Positions 8,562 through 20,100 of a DNA stretch of 64,000 bases are shown here, in pieces (position 1 is the stretch's first letter; each line of letters starts with the position of its first letter). Under the pieces are notes generated by a model. That model saw only the letters and a program-made list of their open reading frames with translations. It was not told the DNA's origin and did not search any database. The position numbers and the translations under genes were made by a program. This DNA is from Paenibacillus monticola (lineage in GTDB: Bacteria; Bacillota; Bacilli; Paenibacillales; Paenibacillaceae), in NCBI RefSeq assembly GCF_009664975.1, contig NZ_WJXB01000008.1:162014-226013 (forward strand), read 5' to 3'.

Positions 8562-10247
8562 ATGGGCATAACACGCAAACCAGGGAAAATGATGGTGCTG
8601 TTACTGGCACTGGTTATGACATTGACCACAGTAGGATGTTCTAGCAACGCTAACAAGAACAACGAAACAACAGCAAACAACGGAAATACAACAAATGTTG
8701 CTGCTACAACAGAACCAACTGCTGCTGCAGTATCGGCGGATGAACCAGGATGGAAATCAGATACTTCGCCAATTACGTTTGACTGGTACCTGAATTTTGC
8801 TTGGTTCCCTAATAAATGGGGCGTTGATCCAACCTCCCAATATGTTACTAAGAAAACCGGTGTTAATCTTAACTTCATCGTTCCTGCAGGTAATGAGAAT
8901 GAAAAGCTGAATACCCTGATTGCTTCAGGTAAGATGCCCGATTTCATTACGCTGGGATTCTGGGAAGACGCTGTCAAGAAAATGATTGAAGGCGATCTGG
9001 TGCTTCCGCTCAACAAGCTGGCTGAAGAATACGATCCGTACTTCTTCAAAGTTTCCGATGCTGATAAGCTCGGATGGAACACGCAAGAGGACGGTAATGT
9101 CTATGGCTATCCGAACTCTTCTTCCTCCCCGGCTGACTATGAAAAGTATGGCGACAACTATGTTTCGAACCAAGTGTTTGTTGTACGCAAGGATATGTAC
9201 GAAGCCATTGGCAGTCCTGATATGCGGACACCAGAAGGTTTCCTGAACGCTCTCAAGATGGCTAAAGAGAAATTCCCTGATATCAATGGTCAACCGCTAA
9301 TCCCACTCGGTCTGCACGAGTTTACCGCAACCGGTAACGATTCCTTGGAAGGTTACATTCAGAACTTCTTGGCGATTCCACGGGAAAAAGACGGCAAGCT
9401 GTATAACCGTGAAACTGACCCTGAATATATCCGCTGGATGAAGACACTCCGCCAAGCCAACCAAGACGGACTGCTTGCTAAGGATATTTTCATCGACAAA
9501 CGTCCGCAGATGGAAGAAAAGATTACTCAAGGCCGATATTTCGCAATGCTATATCAACGTACTGACTTCGCAGCACAGCTAGGTACGCTGTATCAGCAAG
9601 ATCCGAACAAAATTTATATCGCTGTGGATGGACCTGCTAACACTAACCTGGATGCACCACGTCTGAACGGCCCTGGTATTTCCGGTTGGACAGTAACCCT
9701 GATCTCCAAAGATGTAAAGGATAAAGCTCGTGCTATCAAGTTCCTCAGCTACCTGAACAGTGAAGAAGGCAATAAAGATCTATTCTTAGGTGAAAAAGGT
9801 GTCAGCTATGATACTATTGACGGAAAAGATCAATTTAAGCCTGAAGTATTTGATCTGATGAATAAAGACCGTTCGGCGTTTGATAAGAAATACGGTTCTT
9901 CATTCACTTTCTGGATGATGCAGAATACAAATATCACCGACCAATGGGCCCCTAAATCGGTTGAGCCTTACAAACAGCTGGAAGATTGGACGAGAGGAAA
10001 AGCATTCAGTAACTCTGAATTTGACCAAATCGATCCACTGGGTAACTCTCCAGAAGGTATTATCGGTAGTAAGATTAAAGAACTGCGCGGCAAAACCTTT
10101 CCTAAGCTGCTGATGGCTCCTTCCGATGCAGAATTTGATAAAATTTGGACGGAGTATATCAACAAACAAAAGGAAATTGGTCTTGATAAATTCCAAGCCT
10201 TCCAACAAGTGAAATATGAAGAAAACAAGAAAAAGCTTGGTATGTAA
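8562..10247 (+). CDS. Extracellular sugar-binding lipoprotein of the LplA/YtcQ type
   Basis: 561 residues. The true start is the ATG at 8562: it follows GAAAAGGGGC, and the N-terminus MGITRKPGKMMVLLLALVM leads into the lipobox LTTVGC, so the mature protein is lipid-anchored on the outer face of the membrane. A low-complexity Asn/Thr linker follows, then the long binding domain typical of solute-binding proteins paired with LplB/LplC permeases. An upstream in-frame TTG at 8445 overlaps the permease stop and would bury the signal peptide, so it is rejected. Role: captures the oligosaccharides imported by the two preceding permeases. Specificity is inferred from the locus. Confidence 0.93.
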   Translation: MGITRKPGKMMVLLLALVMTLTTVGCSSNANKNNETTANNGNTTNVAATTEPTAAAVSADEPGWKSDTSPITFDWYLNFAWFPNKWGVDPTSQYVTKKTGVNLNFIVPAGNENEKLNTLIASGKMPDFITLGFWEDAVKKMIEGDLVLPLNKLAEEYDPYFFKVSDADKLGWNTQEDGNVYGYPNSSSSPADYEKYGDNYVSNQVFVVRKDMYEAIGSPDMRTPEGFLNALKMAKEKFPDINGQPLIPLGLHEFTATGNDSLEGYIQNFLAIPREKDGKLYNRETDPEYIRWMKTLRQANQDGLLAKDIFIDKRPQMEEKITQGRYFAMLYQRTDFAAQLGTLYQQDPNKIYIAVDGPANTNLDAPRLNGPGISGWTVTLISKDVKDKARAIKFLSYLNSEEGNKDLFLGEKGVSYDTIDGKDQFKPEVFDLMNKDRSAFDKKYGSSFTFWMMQNTNITDQWAPKSVEPYKQLEDWTRGKAFSNSEFDQIDPLGNSPEGIIGSKIKELRGKTFPKLLMAPSDAEFDKIWTEYINKQKEIGLDKFQAFQQVKYEENKKKLGM

Positions 10248-10279
10248 TATATAATTATGTACTATTAGATTGCCTAAAT

Positions 10280-10302
10280 GCCCGCTGACCGCGGGCTTTG
10301 GG
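10280..10302 (+). terminator. Hairpin after the binding-protein gene
   Basis: GCCCGC (10280-10285) pairs with GCGGGC (10291-10296) across a five-base loop, followed by TTTGGG and later ATTTTTAG. It probably attenuates readthrough between the transporter genes and the sensor kinase gene. The T-run is interrupted, so termination may be partial. Confidence 0.5.
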
Positions 10303-10341
10303 TGATTTTTAGACGTTTTATCAGCGAGGTGGACAATAGAT

Positions 10342-12240
10342 TTGGAATTAGGCAAGCGTACAGCAGGTTTATGGGATTCGTTCACCTATTGGTTTGGGCG
10401 CCGCTCACTTCAAAGCCGCCTGATTGCCGCTTATATTTTTATTATATTGGGCCCCTGTTTAATGGTGTCCTTTTATTCATATGGAGCTATTAATAATACG
10501 TACGTCAGTGATGCCATTGATAAAAACAGCTATCTGCTGCAGATGGAGAAGCTGTATATTAATAATCAGATTGAATCGATGGAACGGGCTGTTCAAATGG
10601 CTTATGAAGATAAAGAAGTGAGGGAATATCTCGCTTATACGAAAGAGCCAGATTTGAGTGAGTTGGTCGAGTTTAATACCGATGTGTTTATTAATATGAC
10701 GCGCATCCAGTACAACAATCCTAACCTTGAACATTTACGCTTGTATTCGAACAGCAATGTCCATGAGATTTGGCCGATTTTTTTCCGTGAGGTCCGTGTA
10801 TCCACTGAGCCGTGGTATCAGAAAGCACTGAAGCTGAAAGGGCAGTTGTCCTGGTCTTTTCTGAATAATGACACTGAGCTGATGAATCGTTTCGCCGGAC
10901 AGACTCCGAAGCTTGTACCGAAGGTCTCCCTCTTACGTGAAATGAGCGTTCCGACAAATAACCACATCGGGATGGTTCAAGTCGATATGCTGCTGGAGCG
11001 GTTTACACCCAAGACTTATACAACTGTGCAGGACAGCCAGTCTCAAATGTTTCTTGTCGATGAGGAAATGCAGCTGTTTACGCGTCCAGACCACTCGTTT
11101 CTGCAGGAGAATGGGGAAATGGCCGTTGCCATCGCAGATCGCCTTGAGGCGTACAGGAAGACAGGGAATTGGGATATTAACTATACAGAGAATGGAAAGT
11201 CATTTCTGCTTATAAACACACCGCTGGATCGAATTAATGCGTATCTGCTCAATGTAGTTTCTATGGAAGGCGTTATGAAGGACATTTCACACACACGCAA
11301 CCTGATTATTGGAGTGAATATCGGCTTTATTATATTAGTAACCGCAATTGCCTATGTACTGAATGCATTTATTCTTAAGAACCTACGTGTCTTGACCGAA
11401 ACGATGAAAAAAGTGCGCAGAGGCGAAGCCTACACTGCAATCACTGTTCGGGGTGGAGGGGAAGTCGGCGAGCTGGCGCATCATTTCTCTAAGCTGATGA
11501 ATACGATTAATACGCTGGTAGCCCAAGCCGTATACAAGCAGGCATTATCGAAAGAAGCAGAGCTGCGCACACTGCACAATCAGATTGATGCGCACTTCCT
11601 GTATAATACGCTCGAGAATATTAAGATGTTGGCCGAAATGGAGGACCAGCGGACCATTTCGGATGCATTAACCTCGCTCGGCGGGATGATGCGTTATAAT
11701 TTCAAATGGTCTGGTGAGTATGTTAAGCTGCGTGATGAAATTCGCCATATCGAGAATTACATTGAAGTGATGAATATTCGCTTCGAGCACCCCATAGTGC
11801 TGATGTTGAATATTGAGCATTCCTATGCTGAGCTGGAGGTGCTGAAAATGTCGCTGCAGCCCATAGTTGAGAATAGTGTGAAGCATGCCTGGTACGGGGA
11901 ACAAGAGGAAGCGGAGAATCGAACCATCCACATTGATGTTTCGGAAGGGGATGGGGATATTTTTATAGCGATACGTGATAATGGCAGCGGACTTACAACG
12001 GATCGATTATTGACTTTGCACGAAGCTCTTTATGCCAAAGAGGAAGTGAGCGAATTCGCTTCCGAGCCGGGAGATCACACGCGCAGAGCTGGAGGAATCG
12101 GGCTAAGAAATGTACATCAACGTCTGCAGTTGTTCTATGGCGAAGAATATGGACTTGAGGTACAGAGTTCTATAGGGAGGGGAACGACAGTGTTCATGAC
12201 CTTGCCAAAAGTTCTTTTGACGGGAGACAAGCAACTATGA
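10342..12240 (+). CDS. Two-component sensor histidine kinase, YesM type
   Basis: 632 residues, TTG start with GAGGTGGA eight bases upstream. Layout: transmembrane helix about 27-50, extracellular sensor about 51-318, second helix about 320-340, HAMP linker, then the His_kinase domain with the phospho-acceptor His418 in IDAHFLYNTLE, and a HATPase domain (ENSVKHAW, DNGSGL, GGIGLRNVHQRL). This is the LytS/YesM kinase class. It overlaps the response regulator gene by four bases (ATGA), so the pair is cotranslated. Position between the transporter and the GH16 gene suggests that it senses glucan oligomers outside the cell or through the binding protein. That is inference. Confidence 0.93.
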   Translation: MELGKRTAGLWDSFTYWFGRRSLQSRLIAAYIFIILGPCLMVSFYSYGAINNTYVSDAIDKNSYLLQMEKLYINNQIESMERAVQMAYEDKEVREYLAYTKEPDLSELVEFNTDVFINMTRIQYNNPNLEHLRLYSNSNVHEIWPIFFREVRVSTEPWYQKALKLKGQLSWSFLNNDTELMNRFAGQTPKLVPKVSLLREMSVPTNNHIGMVQVDMLLERFTPKTYTTVQDSQSQMFLVDEEMQLFTRPDHSFLQENGEMAVAIADRLEAYRKTGNWDINYTENGKSFLLINTPLDRINAYLLNVVSMEGVMKDISHTRNLIIGVNIGFIILVTAIAYVLNAFILKNLRVLTETMKKVRRGEAYTAITVRGGGEVGELAHHFSKLMNTINTLVAQAVYKQALSKEAELRTLHNQIDAHFLYNTLENIKMLAEMEDQRTISDALTSLGGMMRYNFKWSGEYVKLRDEIRHIENYIEVMNIRFEHPIVLMLNIEHSYAELEVLKMSLQPIVENSVKHAWYGEQEEAENRTIHIDVSEGDGDIFIAIRDNGSGLTTDRLLTLHEALYAKEEVSEFASEPGDHTRRAGGIGLRNVHQRLQLFYGEEYGLEVQSSIGRGTTVFMTLPKVLLTGDKQL

Positions 12241-13820
12241 TGAGGCTGCTGATTATAGATGATGAGAAGAATATCCGCAATGGACTAAAGACAATGATAG
12301 AGCGGGAATTCCCAGATCAATATGTTATTGAAATGGCGGGCAATGGTGCAGAGGCACTTGAGATGTACAGGAAGGAACGGGCAGATATAATGATTACCGA
12401 TATCCGTATGCCCGTGATGGATGGGATTACACTTTTGGGACAGATAACCGCGGAGACCGGAGGTGGAAAGGGACCAGCCGTTGTCATTCTAAGCGGTTAT
12501 GATGATTTTGAATATGCTAAAAGTGCGATACGCTATCGCGTTAAGGAATATCTGTTAAAGCCTATTCGTCGTGATGAGCTGTTTGGAATACTGACGCGCA
12601 TTAACGAGGAATGGCATGAAGAGGAGCATAATACCCGTAAGCTGGAGCAGGAAACAGAAAGTTTTCGCAGGGAGTTACGAGCGACACGGTTACGGGGTCT
12701 GTTAATGCAAGGAGATGTACAGTTGGACCATGAAGCACAGGAGGAATTGTGTAGCTTGGCAGTGCCGTTTACGGTGGGCGTGCTGGATTACCACTACAAC
12801 GATGGTACGCGAATGAAACCGGGGGAAGTGCAGGGATTGGTTGAACGGCTGATCGGGCCGCTTGAAAAGACATTCGCAGAGATCTTAACCGACTGGGAAG
12901 GAAAGTTGGTACTGATCGGGAGTGGCAAGCAGTGCTTTGAGGATCTGTCGAAGCAGGCCGAAGCCCGCGAGCAAAAGGGTCTGTTAATTGGAATCAGCAG
13001 AGAAGGTCGGTCGTATTCTGACATTCGACCCTGCTACAAAGAGGCCTGCCGGGCGCTGCAATACACTTTTCTGTATCCACAAGCGAATGTTATCGACTTC
13101 TCGAATATCAACGAAGGACGAGTGAATCCCTTGGCTCCGGAGGAGGAGCTGCGTAAACTGCTTAATATGCTGGGCACGGATCGGGAGAAAGAAATGAAAG
13201 GACTCCTGATGGTTATTTTTCAGACTGAACAGCTTAAGCAATTGGATTTGTCCTACCTGGAGACAGTGGGCCGGAAAATCAATGAGCGGGTGCTTGATGA
13301 AGTGTTCCGCGTTCATGGTGAAGCTTCTGTAGAGGTATTGAAGTTGTACCGTATGGTTGGAAATATGTATAATTTTCGTCATTTTCACGACTATTATCGC
13401 TCACTTGAGCATTTGCTTATCGGTGTAAACGACTATATTTTGCGTGTGAGATCTGTTCACACGGAGCATGCGGATATGAATGAAGCGCTAAAATATATAG
13501 AAGCCAACTTTTCTCGGTCGATTAATATGGCGATGGTTAGTAATCATGTATCACTGAATTATTCCTATTTCAGTGAAGCATTCAAGGCGTATACGGGGGA
13601 GAGCTTTGTTCTATACCTGAAAAAAGTTCGCATTAGCCATGCCAAAAAGCTATTATCTGAGAGCCGCAGCAAGCTGGAGGAGGTATCTGTGGCAGTTGGC
13701 TTTGAGAGCAGTAAGCATTTTGCCCGTGTATTTAAGGAGCTAGAGGGTATATCCCCCGGTGAATATAGAGCAAAGTCCATGCTGGCTAGATATTCTCTCC
13801 ATGAGGATAAAGAACTTTAG
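12237..13820 (+). CDS. AraC-type response regulator, YesN family
   Basis: 527 residues. The N-terminal receiver domain has the acidic pair IIDDE, phospho-acceptor Asp55 in MITDIRMP and the conserved Lys in YLLKPIRRDE. A middle region of about 270 residues links to a C-terminal AraC helix-turn-helix pair with SFVLYLKKVRISHAKKLLSE and the closing signature FESSKHFARVFKELEGISPGEY. It is the partner of the preceding kinase. The likely target is the transporter promoter or the downstream GH16 gene. No binding site can be assigned by eye. Confidence 0.93.
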   Translation: MMRLLIIDDEKNIRNGLKTMIEREFPDQYVIEMAGNGAEALEMYRKERADIMITDIRMPVMDGITLLGQITAETGGGKGPAVVILSGYDDFEYAKSAIRYRVKEYLLKPIRRDELFGILTRINEEWHEEEHNTRKLEQETESFRRELRATRLRGLLMQGDVQLDHEAQEELCSLAVPFTVGVLDYHYNDGTRMKPGEVQGLVERLIGPLEKTFAEILTDWEGKLVLIGSGKQCFEDLSKQAEAREQKGLLIGISREGRSYSDIRPCYKEACRALQYTFLYPQANVIDFSNINEGRVNPLAPEEELRKLLNMLGTDREKEMKGLLMVIFQTEQLKQLDLSYLETVGRKINERVLDEVFRVHGEASVEVLKLYRMVGNMYNFRHFHDYYRSLEHLLIGVNDYILRVRSVHTEHADMNEALKYIEANFSRSINMAMVSNHVSLNYSYFSEAFKAYTGESFVLYLKKVRISHAKKLLSESRSKLEEVSVAVGFESSKHFARVFKELEGISPGEYRAKSMLARYSLHEDKEL

Positions 13821-13842
13821 AAGAAGAGGCATATCTTTCGAA

Positions 13843-13856
13843 TCGAAACCGGTTTC
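13843..13856. promoter_or_regulatory. LacI-type operator candidate upstream of the GH16 gene, site 1
   Basis: TCGAAACCGGTTTC reproduces 14 of the 16 core positions of the palindrome found before the GH30 gene at 1655-1690. It lies 22 bases after the response regulator stop codon and about 320 bases before the GH16 start, consistent with one regulator controlling both glucanase genes. Confidence 0.6.
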
Positions 13857-14015
13857 ATAATGATGTTGATAAGAATAGTAAGCGCTATCAATTGCGTTGT
13901 AGGGGGAAAGAAGATATGCAAATTAAACTAAGGGGGAGCGAAATGCTAGTTACAGGGACGAACAATAGGAGTAATACCAGCTATAACAGTGGAACCCATG
14001 CGTCTAGCAATGTTA

Positions 14016-14027
14016 TCGAAACCGGTT
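14016..14027. promoter_or_regulatory. LacI-type operator candidate upstream of the GH16 gene, site 2
   Basis: TCGAAACCGGTT matches the left arm and centre of the palindrome at 1655-1690, with the right arm degenerate. It is 173 bases downstream of site 1. Two sites in one leader could allow looping. The region 13857-14174 otherwise holds only a weak 72-80 codon frame whose coding status is doubtful. Confidence 0.45.
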
Positions 14028-14174
14028 GGGGTAGCAAGCAAATACATCGCTCCGCTAATGATGCCTATAAAATGAAGCTTCGTCTCATGCTCTGGGGTGA
14101 AAAAATGCTAGATGTAATTATTGCCGTGGAGTAGAGCCTAACACGGACATTCTCATTTGAAGGGAGCAATATAA

Positions 14175-17100
14175 ATGACGAAGAGACAATTCAAGCTGCA
14201 ACGGAAATGTGTTTCCATTCTGCTCAGTGCTGTGCTATTGGCAGGGTCGGCTGGAACCGGCTGGGCGGGATCTGCAACGAGGGAGCCGCTTACGGTGTCA
14301 GCAGCTGAAGATAAACCAGCTGCGCAATCCTTATTCGAGGACGTCCAGGGGAATTGGGCGCAGGCGCAGATCGACAAATGGTCGGCGCTTGGACTGGCGA
14401 ATGGCAGTGAGGGGGAATTTCGGCCAGGGGACGAAGTCAGCCGAGCTGAATTCTCGAAGCTGGTCAATACGCTGTTCGGTTTCAGTGCCAAGTCAGAGCA
14501 GTCGTTCAGCGATGTGGCTGCGGGTAAATGGTATGCCGATCAGGTAGCGATCGCCAAACAGGCAGGTTATATCGCTGGATATCCAGATGGGCAATTCAAG
14601 CCGGAGGCAGCGGTTACCCGGCAAGAGGCGGCGAAGATGGTCGCAGCAATTTTCCCACTTGTGAAAGCGGATACAAATTTATTGTCAGGCTTTGCAGACA
14701 AGAGTAGGATCGCGGCATTCGCCGAAGCTCCTTTGGCAAGCCTCGTCGCAGGCGGATATATAAAGGGCTTCGCAGATGAGACACTTCGCCCCCTGCAGCC
14801 GATTTCACGTGCTGAGGCGATTGTGTTGCTGGACCGGCTGGCCGGTGAAATTGTGCACTCGCCTGGCACATATAAGAACTTAAAGGCAAGCGGCAATATT
14901 TTGATTGCAAGTTCCGGAGCTACGATCAAGGACGCAGAGGTCAATGGAGATGTCCTAGTGACGATCGGTGTTGGTGAGGGAGATGTTACGCTGGAGCATA
15001 TGAATATCAAGGGTACGCTCTATGTAAATGGCGGCGGTTCCCATTCGGTACATGTCAATAACTCACAGGTCGGTTCTATTATCGTAAGCAAATCTGAGGG
15101 GCCGGTACGCATTGTTCTTGGTGGAAACTCTCAGGTTGGTGAAATGAATGTAGAGAGCGGAGCTACTATCGAGGTTGGTGAACAGGTTGTTGTCGCCAAG
15201 CTGATTGTTGAAGAGAAGGCGGTGGGCACAGCGCTGAGCGTTAAAGGCAGCATTACTGAGTTACAAACGGCCTCAAGCGGAACAACGCTGAATGATAAAC
15301 CATTGGTTGAAGGCAGCACAAGCGTAGTAAGTGTTGGGGGTGTGGTTAAGGATAGCACTCCGGTAGCTACGGCGACATCATCGCCGAGTCCGGTCGTAAG
15401 CGTAGGTGGCGGTACGACAAGCGCTCCAACGAGTACTCCGACAAGTACTCCGACAAGCACCCCAACGAGTACTCCGACGAATACCCCGAGCCAACCGCAG
15501 ACCGCACCGAAGTTGGGAGCGGAGACAACGGACAACGTGCTGGGCAAGGACGTAAAGATTACATTCACAGACAGCCCGGCATGGCGGGAAGCCATTACAG
15601 ACGTTGTTCTGGACGGCAAAAAGCTTGTAAAGGATACAGACTACGTGATCACCTCTGGTGTACTAACGATTAAAACAGCAGCCATTACGGCGGTTGGTGA
15701 TGTCGCTATTACGATCAAGGCAACGGGATACACGGATGCTACGCTGCTACAGACGATCGGGAAGTGGGATCTAATCTGGAGTGATGAATTCACTGGAAGC
15801 GGTTCCAATGTGGATACAAACGGTGTAGACCTTGATAAATGGGCTTATCAGGAAGGCACCGGAGCGGATTATGGACTCGATGGCTGGGGCAATAATGAGC
15901 AGCAGTACTATTCGAAGAATAACCTGAAGGTTCAAGACGGCAAACTTACGATTACGGCGAAGAAGCAGACCGTGAGTGGCAAACCGTACACGTCCGGCCG
16001 TCTCTGGACATCGCCAACCTTTACGAAGCAGTACGGCAAGTTTGAAGCGCGCATCAAGCTGCCAGAGGGTCAGGGTCTGTGGCCTGCTTTTTGGATGATG
16101 CCTAAAGACAGCGAATATGGAACATGGGCATCCTCGGGTGAACTCGATATTATGGAAGCGCGCGGACGACTGACGGATCAAGTCGCGGGTACGATTCACT
16201 TCGGTAAGCAATGGCCGAATAACAAATCTACTGGTGGTGATTACTTATTTCCGCAAGGTGATTCGATAACCAACTATCACACGTATGGTGTGGAATGGGA
16301 ACCAGGAGAAATCCGTTGGTATGTGGACGGGATTGTGTTTAAAACTGTTAAAGAGTGGAGCAGCGAAGGGATCGGCCAACCGGATAAATATGCGTTCCCG
16401 GCGCCGTTTAACAAGCCCTTCTATATCATTTTGAACATGGCGGTCGGCGGTGTCTTTGACAGCAATCTGCTTCCACCTGACTCCAAGGTGCCTGCTGACA
16501 TGCAAGTAGACTATGTCCGGGCATATGAACTGTCCGGTAAGCCTTATCATGAGCCGGTCGAACCCGTTCTGACGAATGAACCAATTCCTGCAGAAGCGCG
16601 GCAGCCGGTGGATGGCAGCTATATTGCCGATCCAAACTTTGATAAAGGATTGACCGATATTAACAGCGGCACTCAGACGCTCTCGGCGGACAAGTGGAAC
16701 TTCCTGCATACGCCGGACTACAGTGGTGCGGGCAGCGCTTCAATTGAAGCCATTAATGGTCATAATTATGCCAAAATAAAACCTACGAACGGCGGTAACC
16801 AGTCGTATGCACTGCAAATGATTCAGTATGCCCCACTCGTTAGAGGTCATATCTATAAGCTGAGCTTTGATGCCAAGGCCTCTGAAGCTCGTTCGATGTT
16901 GGTCAAGATGGGCGGAGACGGAGACAACGCCTGGTCGGCGTATTCAGACAATTTCGATGTGGCACTGAAGACAGGGCTGCAGCATTACGAATACCGTTTC
17001 CAAATGGCAAACACAACCGATTTGGCAGCGCGCTTAGAATTCAATGTGGGTTTGAATACGAATACGATCTGGATCGGCAATGTGCGACTGGAGGAAACCG

Positions 17101-20100
17101 ACCAAATCATCGATCCGAACGGAGCGAAGACACCGCTTGAAGACAGCAATCATATCTATAATGGCGGTTTCGATCTGGGTACGATGGATCGTCTGAAATA
17201 CTGGAGCTTCAAGACAACCGAAGCGGCAGCTACAGCTATTGTAGACCCTTCAACGCAGAAGCTGACAGTCGATATTCAGGATGCAGGAACTGCACCCGAA
17301 TCGATTCAATTGGCACAACAAGGAATCAATCTGTTGCAATCGGATACTTACGAGCTAACCTTTGACGCTAAGGCCGCTATGGAGCGGACGATCGGCGTAC
17401 AGTTCGTGAGTAAGAATGGAGCTACCATCTACTATCAAAAAGGCAATATCGCAGTGGGTACCCCCTCCGATAAGAAAACGGTAACATTTGAGATGCCTTC
17501 ACAGATCAGCGATACAGAAGGCCAGTTGATTTTTGATCTTGGCATAGGCAGCGCTTCCATCACCTTGGATAACATAAGACTTATTCGTACGACGAACAAC
17601 AACGCCGATTACAGTAAAGTCAGTCTGTATCCACTGAATAATGGTGATTTCTCCGCTGGGCTGACCGGCTGGGAGCCCTTCACACAAGGTGCTGTCGCGA
17701 ACTTCAGCGCCTCAGAGGGTGTGGCGAAGGTAGCGGTGAGTACTGTTGGCACCGAGGCGTGGAATGTAATGCTGAACCAATCCAATTTAAACTTAACCAA
17801 AGGCTTTACGTACGTACTCGCATTTGATGCGAAGGCATCTGTCGCCCGCGATTCCCAGGCGACGCTTGAGAATGCGGCGTACACCAGACGCTTTGATTCG
17901 AATGCAATAACGCTCGGTACGGATTGGAAGCATTTTGAGTATACGTTTAAGCCGTCGGTCGATGACAATGTGGCGCTGAAGTTCTTGCTTGGCAAAACAC
18001 CGCAGGCTCCTGCCGGTGCACATGATGTCTTCTTCCGAAATGTTGTACTGGAGGTGCAAAATGCACCGTTAAAGCGTCCACAGACGGTAAGTGCAGACAG
18101 TACAGATGTTCGAGTGGGTCAACCCATTCAACTAAGCTTTACAGATAATGAAGCATGGCGCACAGCTATAACTTCCGTCCTTGTGGATGGACAGCCGCTC
18201 CCAAGCAATAAATTCACCGTGCTACCGGGAGTCATCGTGCTTGCTACAGATGCATTCGATTCCGTAGGTACGCATCAAATTACGGTGAAGGCAACCGGCT
18301 ATGCCGATGTGACGCTTAGCCAATCCTTGATTGCGAGCGATGGCAATCTGGTTACTAACGGTAGCTTCGACAAAGGAACCGCCAGTTGGGAGCATTGGGT
18401 AGGTACGAAGGGCGACTCTACCTTTGAAGTTGTCGACCAAACCGCAAATCTTAACATTCATTATTTTGGCGGTATCACCTTAGAGTGGGGCCCACCGGGA
18501 GTTCCTGTGAGCTGGTACACGCAACTGACGCAATCTGGGATTAAGCTGGAAGCGGGTAAGACCTATGAGCTTAACTTCCGTGCATGGTCAACCGTCGACC
18601 GCCCGATTCTGATTGAGCTAAGCGGCTATAATAACAATCAACAAGTTGCGTTCCCGATCACAAGCGATCCGACAGCAGTTTATACCACTGTAATAAAGCC
18701 AACAGCTGCAACGACACTGTCGTTGAAGTATTTACTTGGCAATGTCATCACCGCTACAGCAACAACACCGGATGTAGAACATCTGATCCGTATCGATGAC
18801 ATCAGTCTTAAGGAAGTCAAAAGTGGTCCGGCGCTGACGAATGATACAACTGAGAATAAAATCGGCAACAACATCGAAGTGAATTTCGCTGATCAAGAGG
18901 CATGGCGCAATGCCATCAGTGCCATCAAAATCAATGGTGTGACGGTTCCTATGGATAAAGTTGTGATCGAAGCGGGGAGGATTTTACTAGATGCAGTACT
19001 ATTCCCTTCTATTAATACCTATACAGTCTCCGTTCTGGCTGAAGGTTATGGTGCTAATGAGGTCACGCAACAAGTAACGACCGCTTCTCCGAACATTGCT
19101 ATCGGCAAAACTGCGACGGCTTCAACAGGTTCGCAGAGCGCCGGTAAAGCTTTCGATGGCATTGGATCTACACGTTGGGAGTCTGAAGCGAACGATCCGC
19201 AGTGGGTCGCCGTTGATCTCGGCGCGCTTTACAGCATAGATACCCTTGTGCTGAACTGGGAAGGAGCCTTCGGCAAAACCTACAAAATTCAGGTCGCTAC
19301 CGCAGCAGTTCCTAGTGAAAGCGATTGGACCGACGTTTACACGGAAGCGGCAGGCAATGGCGGGTTCGATACGATCGTGTTAAACAATGCTGAAGCGCGC
19401 CATGTACGCATGTTGGGCTCGGCAAGAGGCACAACTTACGGCTATTCATTGTGGGAAGTTGAAGTGCACGGTATACTGTTGGGCGGTCAGGAAGGTGGAG
19501 GAAGTCCTGAGCCCGATCCAACAAAGCTGACAGCTCCAGCTGTGACGGCTGACACAAGCGATAATAAACTGGGCAGCAATCTTGATCTGACCTTTCTAAC
19601 GAATGGTGACTGGGAGAATGCGATTTCCGGCATTACTGTTAGTGCTAAAGAGCTGGTCAAGGCTACCGATTACCTGGTTACCTCCGGTATTGCGACCCTG
19701 AAAGCAAGCGTATTTACCGAGGCTGGAAGCTATCCTGTGGTGATCAAAGCAGCAGGTTACGAAGATGCACTTGTTACGCAAGTTGTGGTGGCAGCCGATG
19801 TGGATGTTAATCTGGCTCTGCATAAACCTGTTGTAGCTTCCAGCTTCTTCGAGTATAGTCCGCTTTTCATTACGGACGGAAATCTTAATACACGCTGGCA
19901 GGCCGATTGGAATCTTGAGCTTCCGGAAGAATGGATCTACGTTGATCTGGGAAGCGAGCAGGATATCGAGAGTCTTGTGATCAACTGGGAAAGGGCTTAT
20001 GCCTCCCAGCTCGAGATTCAGGTAGCAGATATAATCACTGAAGAGGGTACCACAGACTGGAGAACAGTGGAAACACTGGATCGTGATACAGAGAGCACGA

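Noticed and set aside
13892..14134. 72-80 codon frame upstream of the GH16 gene
   Set aside because: It has a purine-rich stretch that could act as a ribosome binding site, but the composition is unremarkable and an operator-like site lies inside it. I treat the region as leader, though a small peptide cannot be excluded.
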